A stretch of DNA of 11,625 nucleotides from Saprospiraceae bacterium (GTDB lineage Bacteria; Bacteroidota; Bacteroidia; Chitinophagales; Saprospiraceae): NCBI GenBank assembly GCA_027031145.1, contig JALVEG010000251.1:1-11625 (forward strand), written 5' to 3'. Made by a program: the position numbers and the translations under genes. Below are positions 1-7,604 of this stretch, piece after piece. Within the stretch, counting starts at the first letter, position 1. Each line of letters starts with the position of its first letter. Below the pieces are notes generated by a model. It saw only the letters and a list, made by a program, of their open reading frames with translations. It ran no database searches and was not told the origin of the DNA.

Positions 1-1
1 G

Positions 2-748
2 GGTAGATTGGATTACATATTGCATTTTGCTTCTCCTGCGTCTCCGATTGATTATCTCAAAATGCCCATTCAAACTATGAAAGTGGGCTCATTGGGAACA
101 CACAATTTGTTGGGATTGGCAAAAGCAAAAAAAGCCAGAATGCTAATCGCTTCCACTTCAGAGGTTTACGGAGATCCATTGGTAAATCCACAACCCGAAG
201 AATATTGGGGCAATGTCAATCCGATTGGTCCGCGGGGAGTTTATGATGAAGCAAAGAGGTTTATGGAAGCATTGACAATGGCTTATCATACTTATCACGG
301 ATTGGAAACGCGGATTGTCAGAATATTCAATACTTATGGTCCCCGTATGAGGTTGAATGACGGCAGAGCTTTGCCGGCTTTCTTTTCGCAAGCTATAGAA
401 AACAAAGACATTACAGTATTCGGCGATGGCAGTCAGACGAGATCTTTTTGCTATGTTGACGATTTGGTTGAGGGTATATACCGTTTGTTACATAGCGATT
501 ATGTGTTGCCGGTCAATATCGGCAATCCCGATGAAATATCCATTTTGCAAGCGGCGGAAGAAGTATTGAATATTGTCGAAGGAACAACTTCAAAAATAGT
601 TTACACAGGCTTACCAACCGATGATCCAAAGGTTCGCAGACCGGATATTACCAAAGCAAAGGAGATTTTGGGTTGGCAACCGAAAGTGGATAGACAAGAA
701 GGTTTCAGGATTACTTATGAATATTTTTTGAAAAAAATGGGAAAATAG
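2..748 (+). CDS. UDP-glucuronate decarboxylase (UDP-xylose synthase type), 5' partial
   Basis: This is an extended short-chain dehydrogenase/reductase predicted to convert UDP-glucuronate to UDP-xylose through an NAD-bound 4-keto intermediate in the cytoplasm. The reading frame is open to the left edge (frame from base 2), so the N-terminal part with the GxxGxxG NAD-binding loop lies outside the window. About 248 codons are visible, against roughly 310-320 for the family. Counting from the TTG at base 8, visible motifs are HFASPASP (6-13), the STSEVYG block (49-55), the catalytic YDEAK (Tyr79, Lys83), and RIFNTYGPRM (105-114). TSEVYG with YDEAK, and the ASPASP segment, favour UDP-xylose synthase over dTDP-glucose 4,6-dehydratase, which usually has TDEVYG and YxASK. 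The gene ends 6 nt before the next start and is very likely co-transcribed with it. Sequence identity and family are clear; the exact sugar product is inferred from the family. Confidence 0.88.
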   Translation, partial: GRLDYILHFASPASPIDYLKMPIQTMKVGSLGTHNLLGLAKAKKARMLIASTSEVYGDPLVNPQPEEYWGNVNPIGPRGVYDEAKRFMEALTMAYHTYHGLETRIVRIFNTYGPRMRLNDGRALPAFFSQAIENKDITVFGDGSQTRSFCYVDDLVEGIYRLLHSDYVLPVNIGNPDEISILQAAEEVLNIVEGTTSKIVYTGLPTDDPKVRRPDITKAKEILGWQPKVDRQEGFRITYEYFLKKMGK

Positions 749-754
749 TTAGAG

Positions 755-1822
755 ATGAAACAAAAAAAAATTATCTTTTTTATCCCTAGATTGCCGGGTT
801 ATTTTCTTTACAATCTTGAATATTTAAGTAAAAATCTCAATACAAAACTTTTTGTATATCACTACAAAAATGATGAAGATGCTCCTTATGAATTGGAATT
901 AAGTGAGGATATTCAATTCAAATCTATAGAGAAATATACTAAAAAGGAGATTATTTCGCAATCTATTTCTATTTATCCCGATATGGTAGTAATTTCCGGA
1001 TGGAATAATAGATTGTTTAGAACGCTTGGAAGTGTTTTCAAGAAAAGAAAGATACCGGTGGTTATGCCTATTGATAATCTTTGGAAATCTTCATTAAAAC
1101 AATATTTGTTTTGGAGTTTTGGATATAGATTTATAAAGTCTTTTGCCGATTTTATATGGGTTCCGGGATACCCTCAATATTATTATGCTAAAAAATTAGG
1201 ATTCAAAGATGCGGAGGTCTTGTTCAATTGCTATAATGGCAATTATCTGGGAAAAAATGAATTAGCTGAAAATTATTTTTCTATAAAAGAAAAATCATTT
1301 CCCAAAACAATTGTTTTTGTAGGACGATTTGTTGACTATAAATATCCTCATTTATTGGCTGAAGTATTTGATGAAATACAAAGTAATAAATCCAATGATT
1401 GGAAATTGATTTTAATTGGTAATGGAAAATTGAAAGCAAAAATCAGTAAAATTCCTAACGACAATATTATAATCAAAGAATTTATGCAGCCGAAAGTTCT
1501 TAATGATTTTATTGCAAAACAAGGTGTATTTTGCCTGCCTTCTCACAATGAACATTGGGGGCTGGTTGTTCACGAAGCAGCATCGGTTGGTTTACCTTTG
1601 ATTTTATCTGATACTGTTGGTGCTTGTTCCACTTTTTTGATAAATGGTTATAACGGTTATAAATTCAGGAGTAAAGACAAAGAAGAATTGAAAGAAAGAT
1701 TATTAGCGATAATGAATAAATCCGATAGTCAATTGTTGGAAATGAGTAAAAGAAGTTTGGAAATGTCTAAAAAAATAAATTGCAACATCTGGTCATCTTC
1801 ACTTTTATCAATTATTAGTTGA
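755..1822 (+). CDS. Glycosyltransferase, GT4-like (GT-B fold)
   Basis: This is a 355-residue predicted cytoplasmic glycosyltransferase that adds one sugar to the lipid-linked repeat unit. The C-terminal half has the GT4 nucleotide-sugar site: VGRF (189-192) followed by a nearby Lys196, the LILIGNG strand (218-224), and the E-x7-E motif with Glu266 and Glu274 inside NEHWGLVVHEA. The N-terminal half is less conserved, as expected for the acceptor-binding domain. Neither donor nor acceptor can be read from the sequence. The ATG at 755 is preceded by only a weak AGAG element. A run of nine A residues (762-770) sits at codons 3-6. The start lies 6 nt after the decarboxylase stop, which suggests one transcript, and the upstream gene could supply its donor UDP-xylose, though that is only a guess. 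Confidence 0.9.
   Translation: MKQKKIIFFIPRLPGYFLYNLEYLSKNLNTKLFVYHYKNDEDAPYELELSEDIQFKSIEKYTKKEIISQSISIYPDMVVISGWNNRLFRTLGSVFKKRKIPVVMPIDNLWKSSLKQYLFWSFGYRFIKSFADFIWVPGYPQYYYAKKLGFKDAEVLFNCYNGNYLGKNELAENYFSIKEKSFPKTIVFVGRFVDYKYPHLLAEVFDEIQSNKSNDWKLILIGNGKLKAKISKIPNDNIIIKEFMQPKVLNDFIAKQGVFCLPSHNEHWGLVVHEAASVGLPLILSDTVGACSTFLINGYNGYKFRSKDKEELKERLLAIMNKSDSQLLEMSKRSLEMSKKINCNIWSSSLLSIIS
762..770 (+). repeat. A9 homopolymer at the 5' end of a glycosyltransferase gene
   Basis: Nine consecutive A residues span codons 3-6 of the glycosyltransferase gene starting at 755. A gain or loss of one base here would shift the frame almost immediately. The run could be a slippage-prone site or simply a consequence of Lys codons in AT-rich DNA. 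Confidence 0.5.
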
Positions 1823-1831
1823 TACCTGCAA

Positions 1832-1867
1832 GAAAGCTCTTATCAATAATAAATGAATAGGGCTTTC
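1832..1867 (+). promoter_or_regulatory. Intergenic hairpin between glycosyltransferase and flippase genes
   Basis: The left arm at 1832-1840 (GAAAGCTCT) pairs with the right arm at 1859-1867 (AGGGCTTTC). This gives nine base pairs including one G-U wobble, around an 18-nt loop. It lies in the 58-nt spacer, 13 nt before the flippase ATG at 1881. No T-tract follows, so it does not look like a standard intrinsic terminator. It could be an RNA stability, processing or translation-control element, or chance. Confidence 0.35.
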
Positions 1868-1880
1868 ACTAAAATAATAT

Positions 1881-3404
1881 ATGAAAAGACGACACAATAT
1901 TTCAAATAATATCCAGACAAGGATAATAAAAAGTTCTTTTTGGTCTGTACTTAAATTTATTACCGGTTTTTTTAGACAATTATTACTTGTGCCGCTATTT
2001 TTGACAGCTTGGGGCAAAAGCGATTATGCAAAATGGTTATTAATATTATCAATAAGCATATTGATTACGTCCATAAATACCGGGATATATCAATACATCG
2101 GAAATAAATTTAATGTTACATTTCATACAAATAAAGAAAAAGCGATATCAATATTCAGACATGGATTTTATTTGGGGGTGTTTTTAGTAATTATTGAAAG
2201 TGGTATTGTTGGAGTGATTTCATTAGATGCAAATAGTATGAGTCAGATATTAACAACCGATATTTCCAAAATTGTAGAAAGTAATTTGAACATTGTCTTT
2301 TTTATTTTAGTATCTACAAGTGCATTTCATTTTTTTATCTTTCGTTATGTTCTTCAGTTGTATAATCCCATAGGAGAAATATTTAAGGTTTTTAAAATAG
2401 AAGTATTTTACGAATTATTGGAAGTATTAGTAATAGCGACTTTATTAATTACCGGGATGAAAATTTATTTTATGACATTAATTTATAGTGCATATAAAAT
2501 TTTATTTTCAATATTTATATTTGCTTTATTATATAATCGGTTTAAAGTTTTTAAATGGAAAAATAAATTTAATTTAAAAAATTATTTTATTTTGATAAAA
2601 AGATCACCTGCATTTGTATTTAATAATTTATTTGAAAAATTATATACAGACGGAATATCTATTTTAATATCAAATATTTTTAGTGTATTGCTAATTCCTG
2701 TTTTTACAACAATAAGGACAATGGGCAATTTATTGATTACTTCATCCAATTTCTTTTCAAATAGTGTAATGCCTGATCTCCAACGCTATTTTGCCAAGAA
2801 TGAAAAGAAAAAAATAATATTTTTATTTGACGCAACTTGGATATTTATTACACTACCCGTAAACTTAGCAATCCTTATCGGATTGCCGTGGATAAAAGAT
2901 GTATATCTTTTTTGGACAAAAGGAGAATTGCATTTTGATGGAATTTTATTGGCATTTATCTTATCTTCAGCGATTATTTTAAACTTTAATTCGATAGTAG
3001 TTAATTTTTTAAAGGCGATTAATAATACTAAATTTTTATATAAATTTACCTTTATTAAAGTTATTTTGATATTTAGCATAAGTTATTTATTTAAAAATAC
3101 CGGACTTTCGATTATCGGTATTGCCTTATTTATTTCGGAAATAGTAACCAGTTTATTTTTTGCAAATATGGAATTGAATAAAATAATAAAAGAATTGAAT
3201 TTTGTGAAAATCACTTATGCTTTTTTACCTAACTTTGTAACCATACTGACCGTAATCGGTTTTTATACTTTAGGTTTTTATCCCTTTTATCTCTTGATTC
3301 CAATTTCAATTGTTCTAATATTGTATTTTATAAAATGGAAAGAATTGGACGCGTGGATAAAAGAAAAAATAATACATTTTTTAAATTTTAACTTTGTAAA
3401 GTGA
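1881..3404 (+). CDS. Wzx-type polysaccharide flippase (MOP superfamily)
   Basis: This is a 507-residue integral membrane protein predicted to move undecaprenyl-linked repeat units across the inner membrane. The protein is strongly hydrophobic, with roughly 12-14 membrane segments. Clear examples lie near residues 50-70, 93-115, 136-155, 180-215, 258-275, 317-335, 354-375, 390-404, 408-428, 445-463 and 465-484. A basic amphipathic N-terminus (MKRRHN..., ending in a KSSFWSVLKF-like helix) is typical of polysaccharide flippases. Length matches the family (about 420-520). The ATG has no Shine-Dalgarno sequence, only A/T-rich leader. The gene is very AT-rich (9 G/C in the 60 bases 2581-2640). Its stop overlaps the next gene's GTG start in a GTGA tetranucleotide, consistent with translational coupling. 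Identification rests on topology and context rather than a catalytic motif. Confidence 0.85.
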   Translation: MKRRHNISNNIQTRIIKSSFWSVLKFITGFFRQLLLVPLFLTAWGKSDYAKWLLILSISILITSINTGIYQYIGNKFNVTFHTNKEKAISIFRHGFYLGVFLVIIESGIVGVISLDANSMSQILTTDISKIVESNLNIVFFILVSTSAFHFFIFRYVLQLYNPIGEIFKVFKIEVFYELLEVLVIATLLITGMKIYFMTLIYSAYKILFSIFIFALLYNRFKVFKWKNKFNLKNYFILIKRSPAFVFNNLFEKLYTDGISILISNIFSVLLIPVFTTIRTMGNLLITSSNFFSNSVMPDLQRYFAKNEKKKIIFLFDATWIFITLPVNLAILIGLPWIKDVYLFWTKGELHFDGILLAFILSSAIILNFNSIVVNFLKAINNTKFLYKFTFIKVILIFSISYLFKNTGLSIIGIALFISEIVTSLFFANMELNKIIKELNFVKITYAFLPNFVTILTVIGFYTLGFYPFYLLIPISIVLILYFIKWKELDAWIKEKIIHFLNFNFVK

Positions 3405-4825
3405 TAAAAAAAGAATCCCTTATCAGTTACAAATTCATATTAATATATTTAGGGATATTCGGAATTTTGTTATTTGGGCGAATCGGAGCAATTGCTTTGA
3501 TAATTTTTGCTATATTTTATTCATTTATAGGAGTTGATGCTTCAATCAAAGCACTTACTTTCAGTTTTATTATCGTTTTTGTTAATCCGAAGATTTTTGG
3601 AGAAATCAATACTTCTATTGTAACGGCTTTGAGGCAAGTTTTTATAATAGTTTTATTTTTCTCCACTATTTTCCATCTTGTGTTTAGCAATCGAGGTATT
3701 GTTGTGAAATTGACTTTGCTATTGTTTTGCATAGTTGCAGGAGTATTAGGAATAATGAGTAGTTATTCCGTTCCAGTTACCATATTGAAAATTATAAATT
3801 TCTTTTTAGGAGCATCTGTGATTATTGCATTGTATTTTAAAACAAAAAAAAGTAAAGATTATTGGGTCAAATGGTTCATTTCATTAGCTGTTTTAGTAAG
3901 TATTTTATCAATAGCCGTCATACCATTTGAAAATATTGCATACAAATATAACGGTTATGGAACGAATTATCATTTATTGATGGGAATCACAAAACATTCA
4001 CAGGTTTTGTCTATTTTTATGAGCCCGTTTATCGGATTTTTAATAGGCAAAATATATGAAAAAGGATTTAGGTTGAATTATGTTTTGCTTTTATGTTTAT
4101 TTGTCATAACTCTTTTTCTTACCAAAGGACGAACAGGAATGTTTTCCATAATATTGAGTTTATTGATATTGATATTTATCACGATTTTTAGCAAGCGCTA
4201 TAGGAAGATTACAATTGAATGGTTAAAATCAACTACAAATACCATAGTTTTATCCGTGGTTTTGCTTATAGGAATAATATTTTATAATCAAATATTTAAT
4301 GTTGTTTCTGCATTTGTGCTGAAAAGAGAAGAAACTAAAAATGTCAAAGAATCCTTTGAAACATCGCGTTTAGGACAAATTTTAAAAGTTACAAAAAATA
4401 TAAGTGATTCTCCTTATACAGGTATTGGTTTTGGTATGCCGTCATTCAAAAAATCTCTTAAAAAGAAATTGGTTAAGGATCCGTTTTTTCATATACCTAT
4501 AAGTGCTGCAACGGAAAAAGGATTTTTGCCTTTGGCTATTGTAGAAGAAACAGGTATTGTCGGTACGATTTTTTTCTTATTATTTTTAATAACATTTTTA
4601 GGAAGAATTTATAAGAATGCTCCTGTTTCTATTTTTCTATTTAGTTTGGTGAGTTTTACTAACAATTTTGGAGAAATGATGTTTTTTTCCTTTGGGGGAA
4701 TCGGTTTGATGATGTGGCTGCTAATGGGTATCGGTCTTATCAAAGAAAAGAAAGAAGAAATTGTTTCAGATGATGATATTGATCAAGAACCGGAAGAAGA
4801 GGATAATAATTTTGAACCGGTTTAG
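3401..4825 (+). CDS. Wzy polymerase / O-antigen-ligase-family membrane protein
   Basis: This is a 474-residue polytopic inner-membrane protein with about 12 predicted membrane segments, likely polymerising (or, less likely, ligating) lipid-linked repeat units on the periplasmic face. The family pattern shows in a short TKGRTG turn (241-246) and a large periplasmic loop between the helices near 281-297 and 374-399. That loop carries TSRLGQ (321-326), SPYTGIGFG (337-345), and then VEETGIVGT (381-389), which starts the next helix. These match the general layout of O-antigen ligase/polymerase proteins. The start is GTG at 3401, overlapping the flippase stop by 4 nt; no better start is visible nearby. 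The last 27 residues (448-474) form an unusual soluble tail, basic at first and then rich in Asp and Glu. Polymerase is preferred to ligase because of the adjacent Wzx gene. Confidence 0.82.
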   Translation: MIKKESLISYKFILIYLGIFGILLFGRIGAIALIIFAIFYSFIGVDASIKALTFSFIIVFVNPKIFGEINTSIVTALRQVFIIVLFFSTIFHLVFSNRGIVVKLTLLLFCIVAGVLGIMSSYSVPVTILKIINFFLGASVIIALYFKTKKSKDYWVKWFISLAVLVSILSIAVIPFENIAYKYNGYGTNYHLLMGITKHSQVLSIFMSPFIGFLIGKIYEKGFRLNYVLLLCLFVITLFLTKGRTGMFSIILSLLILIFITIFSKRYRKITIEWLKSTTNTIVLSVVLLIGIIFYNQIFNVVSAFVLKREETKNVKESFETSRLGQILKVTKNISDSPYTGIGFGMPSFKKSLKKKLVKDPFFHIPISAATEKGFLPLAIVEETGIVGTIFFLLFLITFLGRIYKNAPVSIFLFSLVSFTNNFGEMMFFSFGGIGLMMWLLMGIGLIKEKKEEIVSDDDIDQEPEEEDNNFEPV

Positions 4826-4983
4826 ACTATAGATTAAATAGACTAACAAATATAAATTGAGTATTTATTTTTTGGGATGTGTATTAAAAGAGCTACATCA
4901 ATAATACAACTGAAATTAGTTAAAAAAGCGTATATTTCAGTGAAAGTGATTTTATACGGATAGTTACAAAACTATTTTTCAAA
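4826..4983 (+). promoter_or_regulatory. 158-nt intergenic region upstream of the lipoprotein gene; possible promoter or leader
   Basis: This is the largest gap in the window and the most plausible place for an internal promoter. TATTTTTT (4866-4873) and TATATTTC (4931-4938) each match seven of eight positions of the Bacteroidota -7 element TAnnTTTG, but neither has a convincing -33 TTTG at the right distance. Two small dyads are present: TTTCA-G-TGAAA (4935-4945), and ATAGTT-ACAA-AACTAT (4960-4975) followed by four T, ending just 8 nt before the ATG. The second is A/T-rich and weak. A 7-bp direct repeat TAGACTA (4823-4829 and 4839-4845) straddles the upstream stop. I see no coding potential here. 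Confidence 0.3.
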
Positions 4984-6465
4984 ATGAAAAATTTTTATTA
5001 TATTTTCTTGACAACTTTCTTATTTTTTTATGGTTGTGGAATATTTCATCATACATCTTCTTCCGCATCTTCCAATAGCTCTTCTTCTACAGCTCCTGTA
5101 TCGTCCAAATCAATTTCTACGTCACCGAAACACATAGATACAGCAAATAACAATACAATCGCATTTTCGTGGAACCGTATTGCAGGTAATAAATTTTCTA
5201 AAATATTATGCCCAGTAAAGTTTTCATTGGCGGATTCTTCCAATCCGGAATCTATCGCTAAAGAATTGAAAATAATGCCAAAAGGATATAGAGCTTTGAG
5301 GATTTGGGATACCTGGAAATTAATGACGGAAAATCCTAAAGATAGTTTGACAGTTACACACGGCAACGGGCTAAAAGAAAAAATACCTTCCCCTATTTGG
5401 CAAAACGGAGTGAAAAAATGTGAAAAATTTCATAATACAATATTTTCTTATCTTTCAAATCGAAATATAGAAATTGATTTTTTGATAATTGATATGGAAG
5501 TTTATTATTCTAATTGGACAATAAATTCTATTGCGGGAAATGATTCATATTTGCCGGTTTACTACCGTGAATTGAAAAGAAACGGTTTGATAAATATCAA
5601 CATTGATGCGGACAAAATTAAAAACAGGTCTGAATATCCGGATGAATATTTGCAATGGAATAAGATAGCAAAGGAATTATCCATAAATTATCTTAATCAA
5701 GGTATTTACAATGTTTTTAAAAAGTACTATCCCAATGCCGAATGTTCAAATTATGCTGTTTATTTAAATAAAGATACTTTACCGGTACCAGAAATTAACG
5801 GTCATAAGGATTACAAATTTCCTATCAATACTGTGGTAGGAACTCACCAAAGCAATTCTTTTTATGGAAGATTGGGACAAATAGCTACAACAAACAAACC
5901 CGATAAAGCAAACAATTTTGATATGACTGCATATTGTGCATTTTTGTATGAATATTATAAGTTTGTCTCGATGAAAACAGGAAGCAATGTACCGGTGCAT
6001 CCTTGGATTGCTAATAGAAGTTTTTCCGAATTTCAAAACAATAAAAGGGTTACTTTTTTAACAAATTCCGATTATTATCAGGAGATGATATATCATCTTT
6101 TATGCTTGGGAACAGACATATTTTTGTATTGGAATAGTCCGGCAAATGATTCGGATGCTACAATACTCAATAATATAATAACGGATTTTGACAATCTTCA
6201 GGGAAATAAAACGGAATCTAATTATTCAACAAGCCCTGTCAATATTGATTGGAATAGAAAATATGTTTTTTCAGTTAATTCAAAAGGAAATAATTGGGGG
6301 AGGTTTACTCCAAGGTTAGATCCGTTGGACAGTATTCAAAGTAAAATTTTGACAACAAATCCCGCGACTTTTAAAATCGGAAATGATACAATTGTAATCA
6401 GTAATTATTATATCCCAAACCGGAAAAGTTATTCTTCTAAAGGAATATGGTTGAAAAGAAAGTAG
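4984..6465 (+). CDS. Lipoprotein of unknown function, possibly a glycosidase-like TIM-barrel protein
   Basis: This is a 493-residue predicted lipoprotein. Residues 1-17 form a short signal peptide with a hydrophobic core (5-16), and Cys18 in FFYGCG is the likely lipidated residue. A Ser/Thr-rich low-complexity linker follows (about 24-47). The rest looks like one globular domain. FLIIDMEVYY contains Asp170 and Glu172 at the end of a hydrophobic strand, a layout resembling the D-x-E acid pair of hyaluronidase-type (GH56) enzymes. Near the C-terminal end of the domain, VPVHPWIANRSF (336-347), FLTNSDYY (358-365) and LGTDIFLYWN (375-384) recall the late strands of a TIM barrel, including those of GH56. 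This is a motif comparison from memory, not an alignment. Its position beside Wzy suggests action on the exported polysaccharide, such as trimming, length control or release. It could also be a non-catalytic surface protein. The lipoprotein call is firm; the enzyme class is tentative. Confidence 0.8.
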   Translation: MKNFYYIFLTTFLFFYGCGIFHHTSSSASSNSSSSTAPVSSKSISTSPKHIDTANNNTIAFSWNRIAGNKFSKILCPVKFSLADSSNPESIAKELKIMPKGYRALRIWDTWKLMTENPKDSLTVTHGNGLKEKIPSPIWQNGVKKCEKFHNTIFSYLSNRNIEIDFLIIDMEVYYSNWTINSIAGNDSYLPVYYRELKRNGLININIDADKIKNRSEYPDEYLQWNKIAKELSINYLNQGIYNVFKKYYPNAECSNYAVYLNKDTLPVPEINGHKDYKFPINTVVGTHQSNSFYGRLGQIATTNKPDKANNFDMTAYCAFLYEYYKFVSMKTGSNVPVHPWIANRSFSEFQNNKRVTFLTNSDYYQEMIYHLLCLGTDIFLYWNSPANDSDATILNNIITDFDNLQGNKTESNYSTSPVNIDWNRKYVFSVNSKGNNWGRFTPRLDPLDSIQSKILTTNPATFKIGNDTIVISNYYIPNRKSYSSKGIWLKRK

Positions 6466-6494
6466 AGGTTTTTCAATAAAATTTAATAATTATT

Positions 6495-7604
6495 ATGAAT
6501 TTGATTATTGATGCATCCAATATAAAAACAGGTGGTGGACGTACTCATCTTATTGAGATAATTGAGAATGGCTTTCCCGGACATTTTGGATATTCCAAAG
6601 TCTATATTTGGGCATCTCAAGATACTCATAACTATCTCGAAGATAAAGATTGGCTTATTAAAATGCATCATATTTGGTTGGAAGGAGGGTATTTTAAAAG
6701 ATTTTTATGGAAAAAACTGATTTTAAATCCTTTTATTCGAAAATCAAAATCGCTGCTTTATATACCGGGTACAGGTTATAGCAAATACCCTTTTGTTACA
6801 ATGTGCCGGAACCTTTTACCATTGCAATGGACGGAATTGAACAGATACTTTTTCTCTTTTATGTGGATCAGGTTGGTAATATTGAGATTTTTACATTTTT
6901 ATGCATATAAAAAAGCTTTGTCGGTTATTTTTCTGAATGATTATTGCAAAAAAATCGTTTCTGCTAAAGTAAAACTTAATAATACCGTTACTATACCGCA
7001 CGGATTGAGTGAAAATTTTAAAACCGGATATCCTAAAAAACCGTTAAATTCAAAACTTAAATTTATTTATGTTTCGACTGTTGATGTATATAAACATCAG
7101 TGGAATGTAGCAGAGGCTATCTATCAATTAATAGATGAGGGGCTTGATATAGAATTGATTTTAATAGGGGAAGCTTATAAAAAAGCATTGAACAAGTTGA
7201 AAAAAGTTATGGAAAAAAATAAAGATAAAAATCAAGTCAAATATTTAGGTAAAATAGCATATTCAAAACTCCCTGAATATTATTCAAATTCCGATGTATT
7301 TATATTTGCTTCAACTTGTGAAACTTTTGGTATGGTATTATTGGAAGCAATGGGTGCAGGTTTACCGGTATTGTGTTCCGACAAAAGTTCTATGAAAGAA
7401 ATGTTGGGCAATTCCGCTAAATATTTTAACCCGTTAAGTATCCAATCTATAAAAAATAGTGTGGTGGAAATTTATAATCGAAAATCCGAATTGAAAAATA
7501 TGTCCGAAAAATCAATTGCTTTGGCAGCTGAATATTCTTGGAAAAATTGTGCATATAAGACCTTTCAATCGTTAAGTGAAATAAGCAAAAAACATCATTT
7601 GTAA
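6495..7604 (+). CDS. Glycosyltransferase, GT4 family (GT-B fold)
   Basis: This is a 369-residue predicted cytoplasmic glycosyltransferase for repeat-unit assembly. The N-terminus has a glycine-rich loop TGGGRTH (12-18) after the first strand, typical of GT-B acceptor domains. The interdomain region has IPHGLS (167-172). In the C-terminal donor domain are FIYVSTVDVYKHQ (190-202), LILIGEA (221-227), and CETFGMVLLEAMGAGLPVLCSD (275-296), where Glu276 and Glu284 form the E-x7-E motif. Sugar specificity cannot be read. It lies 29 nt after the lipoprotein gene, and its TAA stop directly abuts the ATG of the amidotransferase gene (no intervening base), so the two are very likely translated from one mRNA. 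The ATG at 6495 is preceded only by A/T-rich sequence (TTAATAATTATT). The gene is intact, with a length normal for the family. Confidence 0.92.
   Translation: MNLIIDASNIKTGGGRTHLIEIIENGFPGHFGYSKVYIWASQDTHNYLEDKDWLIKMHHIWLEGGYFKRFLWKKLILNPFIRKSKSLLYIPGTGYSKYPFVTMCRNLLPLQWTELNRYFFSFMWIRLVILRFLHFYAYKKALSVIFLNDYCKKIVSAKVKLNNTVTIPHGLSENFKTGYPKKPLNSKLKFIYVSTVDVYKHQWNVAEAIYQLIDEGLDIELILIGEAYKKALNKLKKVMEKNKDKNQVKYLGKIAYSKLPEYYSNSDVFIFASTCETFGMVLLEAMGAGLPVLCSDKSSMKEMLGNSAKYFNPLSIQSIKNSVVEIYNRKSELKNMSEKSIALAAEYSWKNCAYKTFQSLSEISKKHHL

Noticed and set aside
2..748. dTDP-glucose 4,6-dehydratase (RfbB) as identity of the first gene
   Set aside because: The motifs are TSEVYG and YDEAK with the ASPASP segment, which fit UDP-glucuronate decarboxylase better than the TDEVYG and YxASK of RfbB.
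3405..3413. A-rich slippery sequence (A7 then G) just after the Wzy GTG start, as a programmed frameshift site
   Set aside because: The gene is open in one frame throughout, and there is no second frame to join; the run reflects adjacent Lys codons.
5045..5110. TCT/TCC-rich stretch in the lipoprotein gene as a phase-variable repeat
   Set aside because: The units are irregular and in multiples that keep the frame; it encodes a Ser-rich linker typical after a lipidated Cys.
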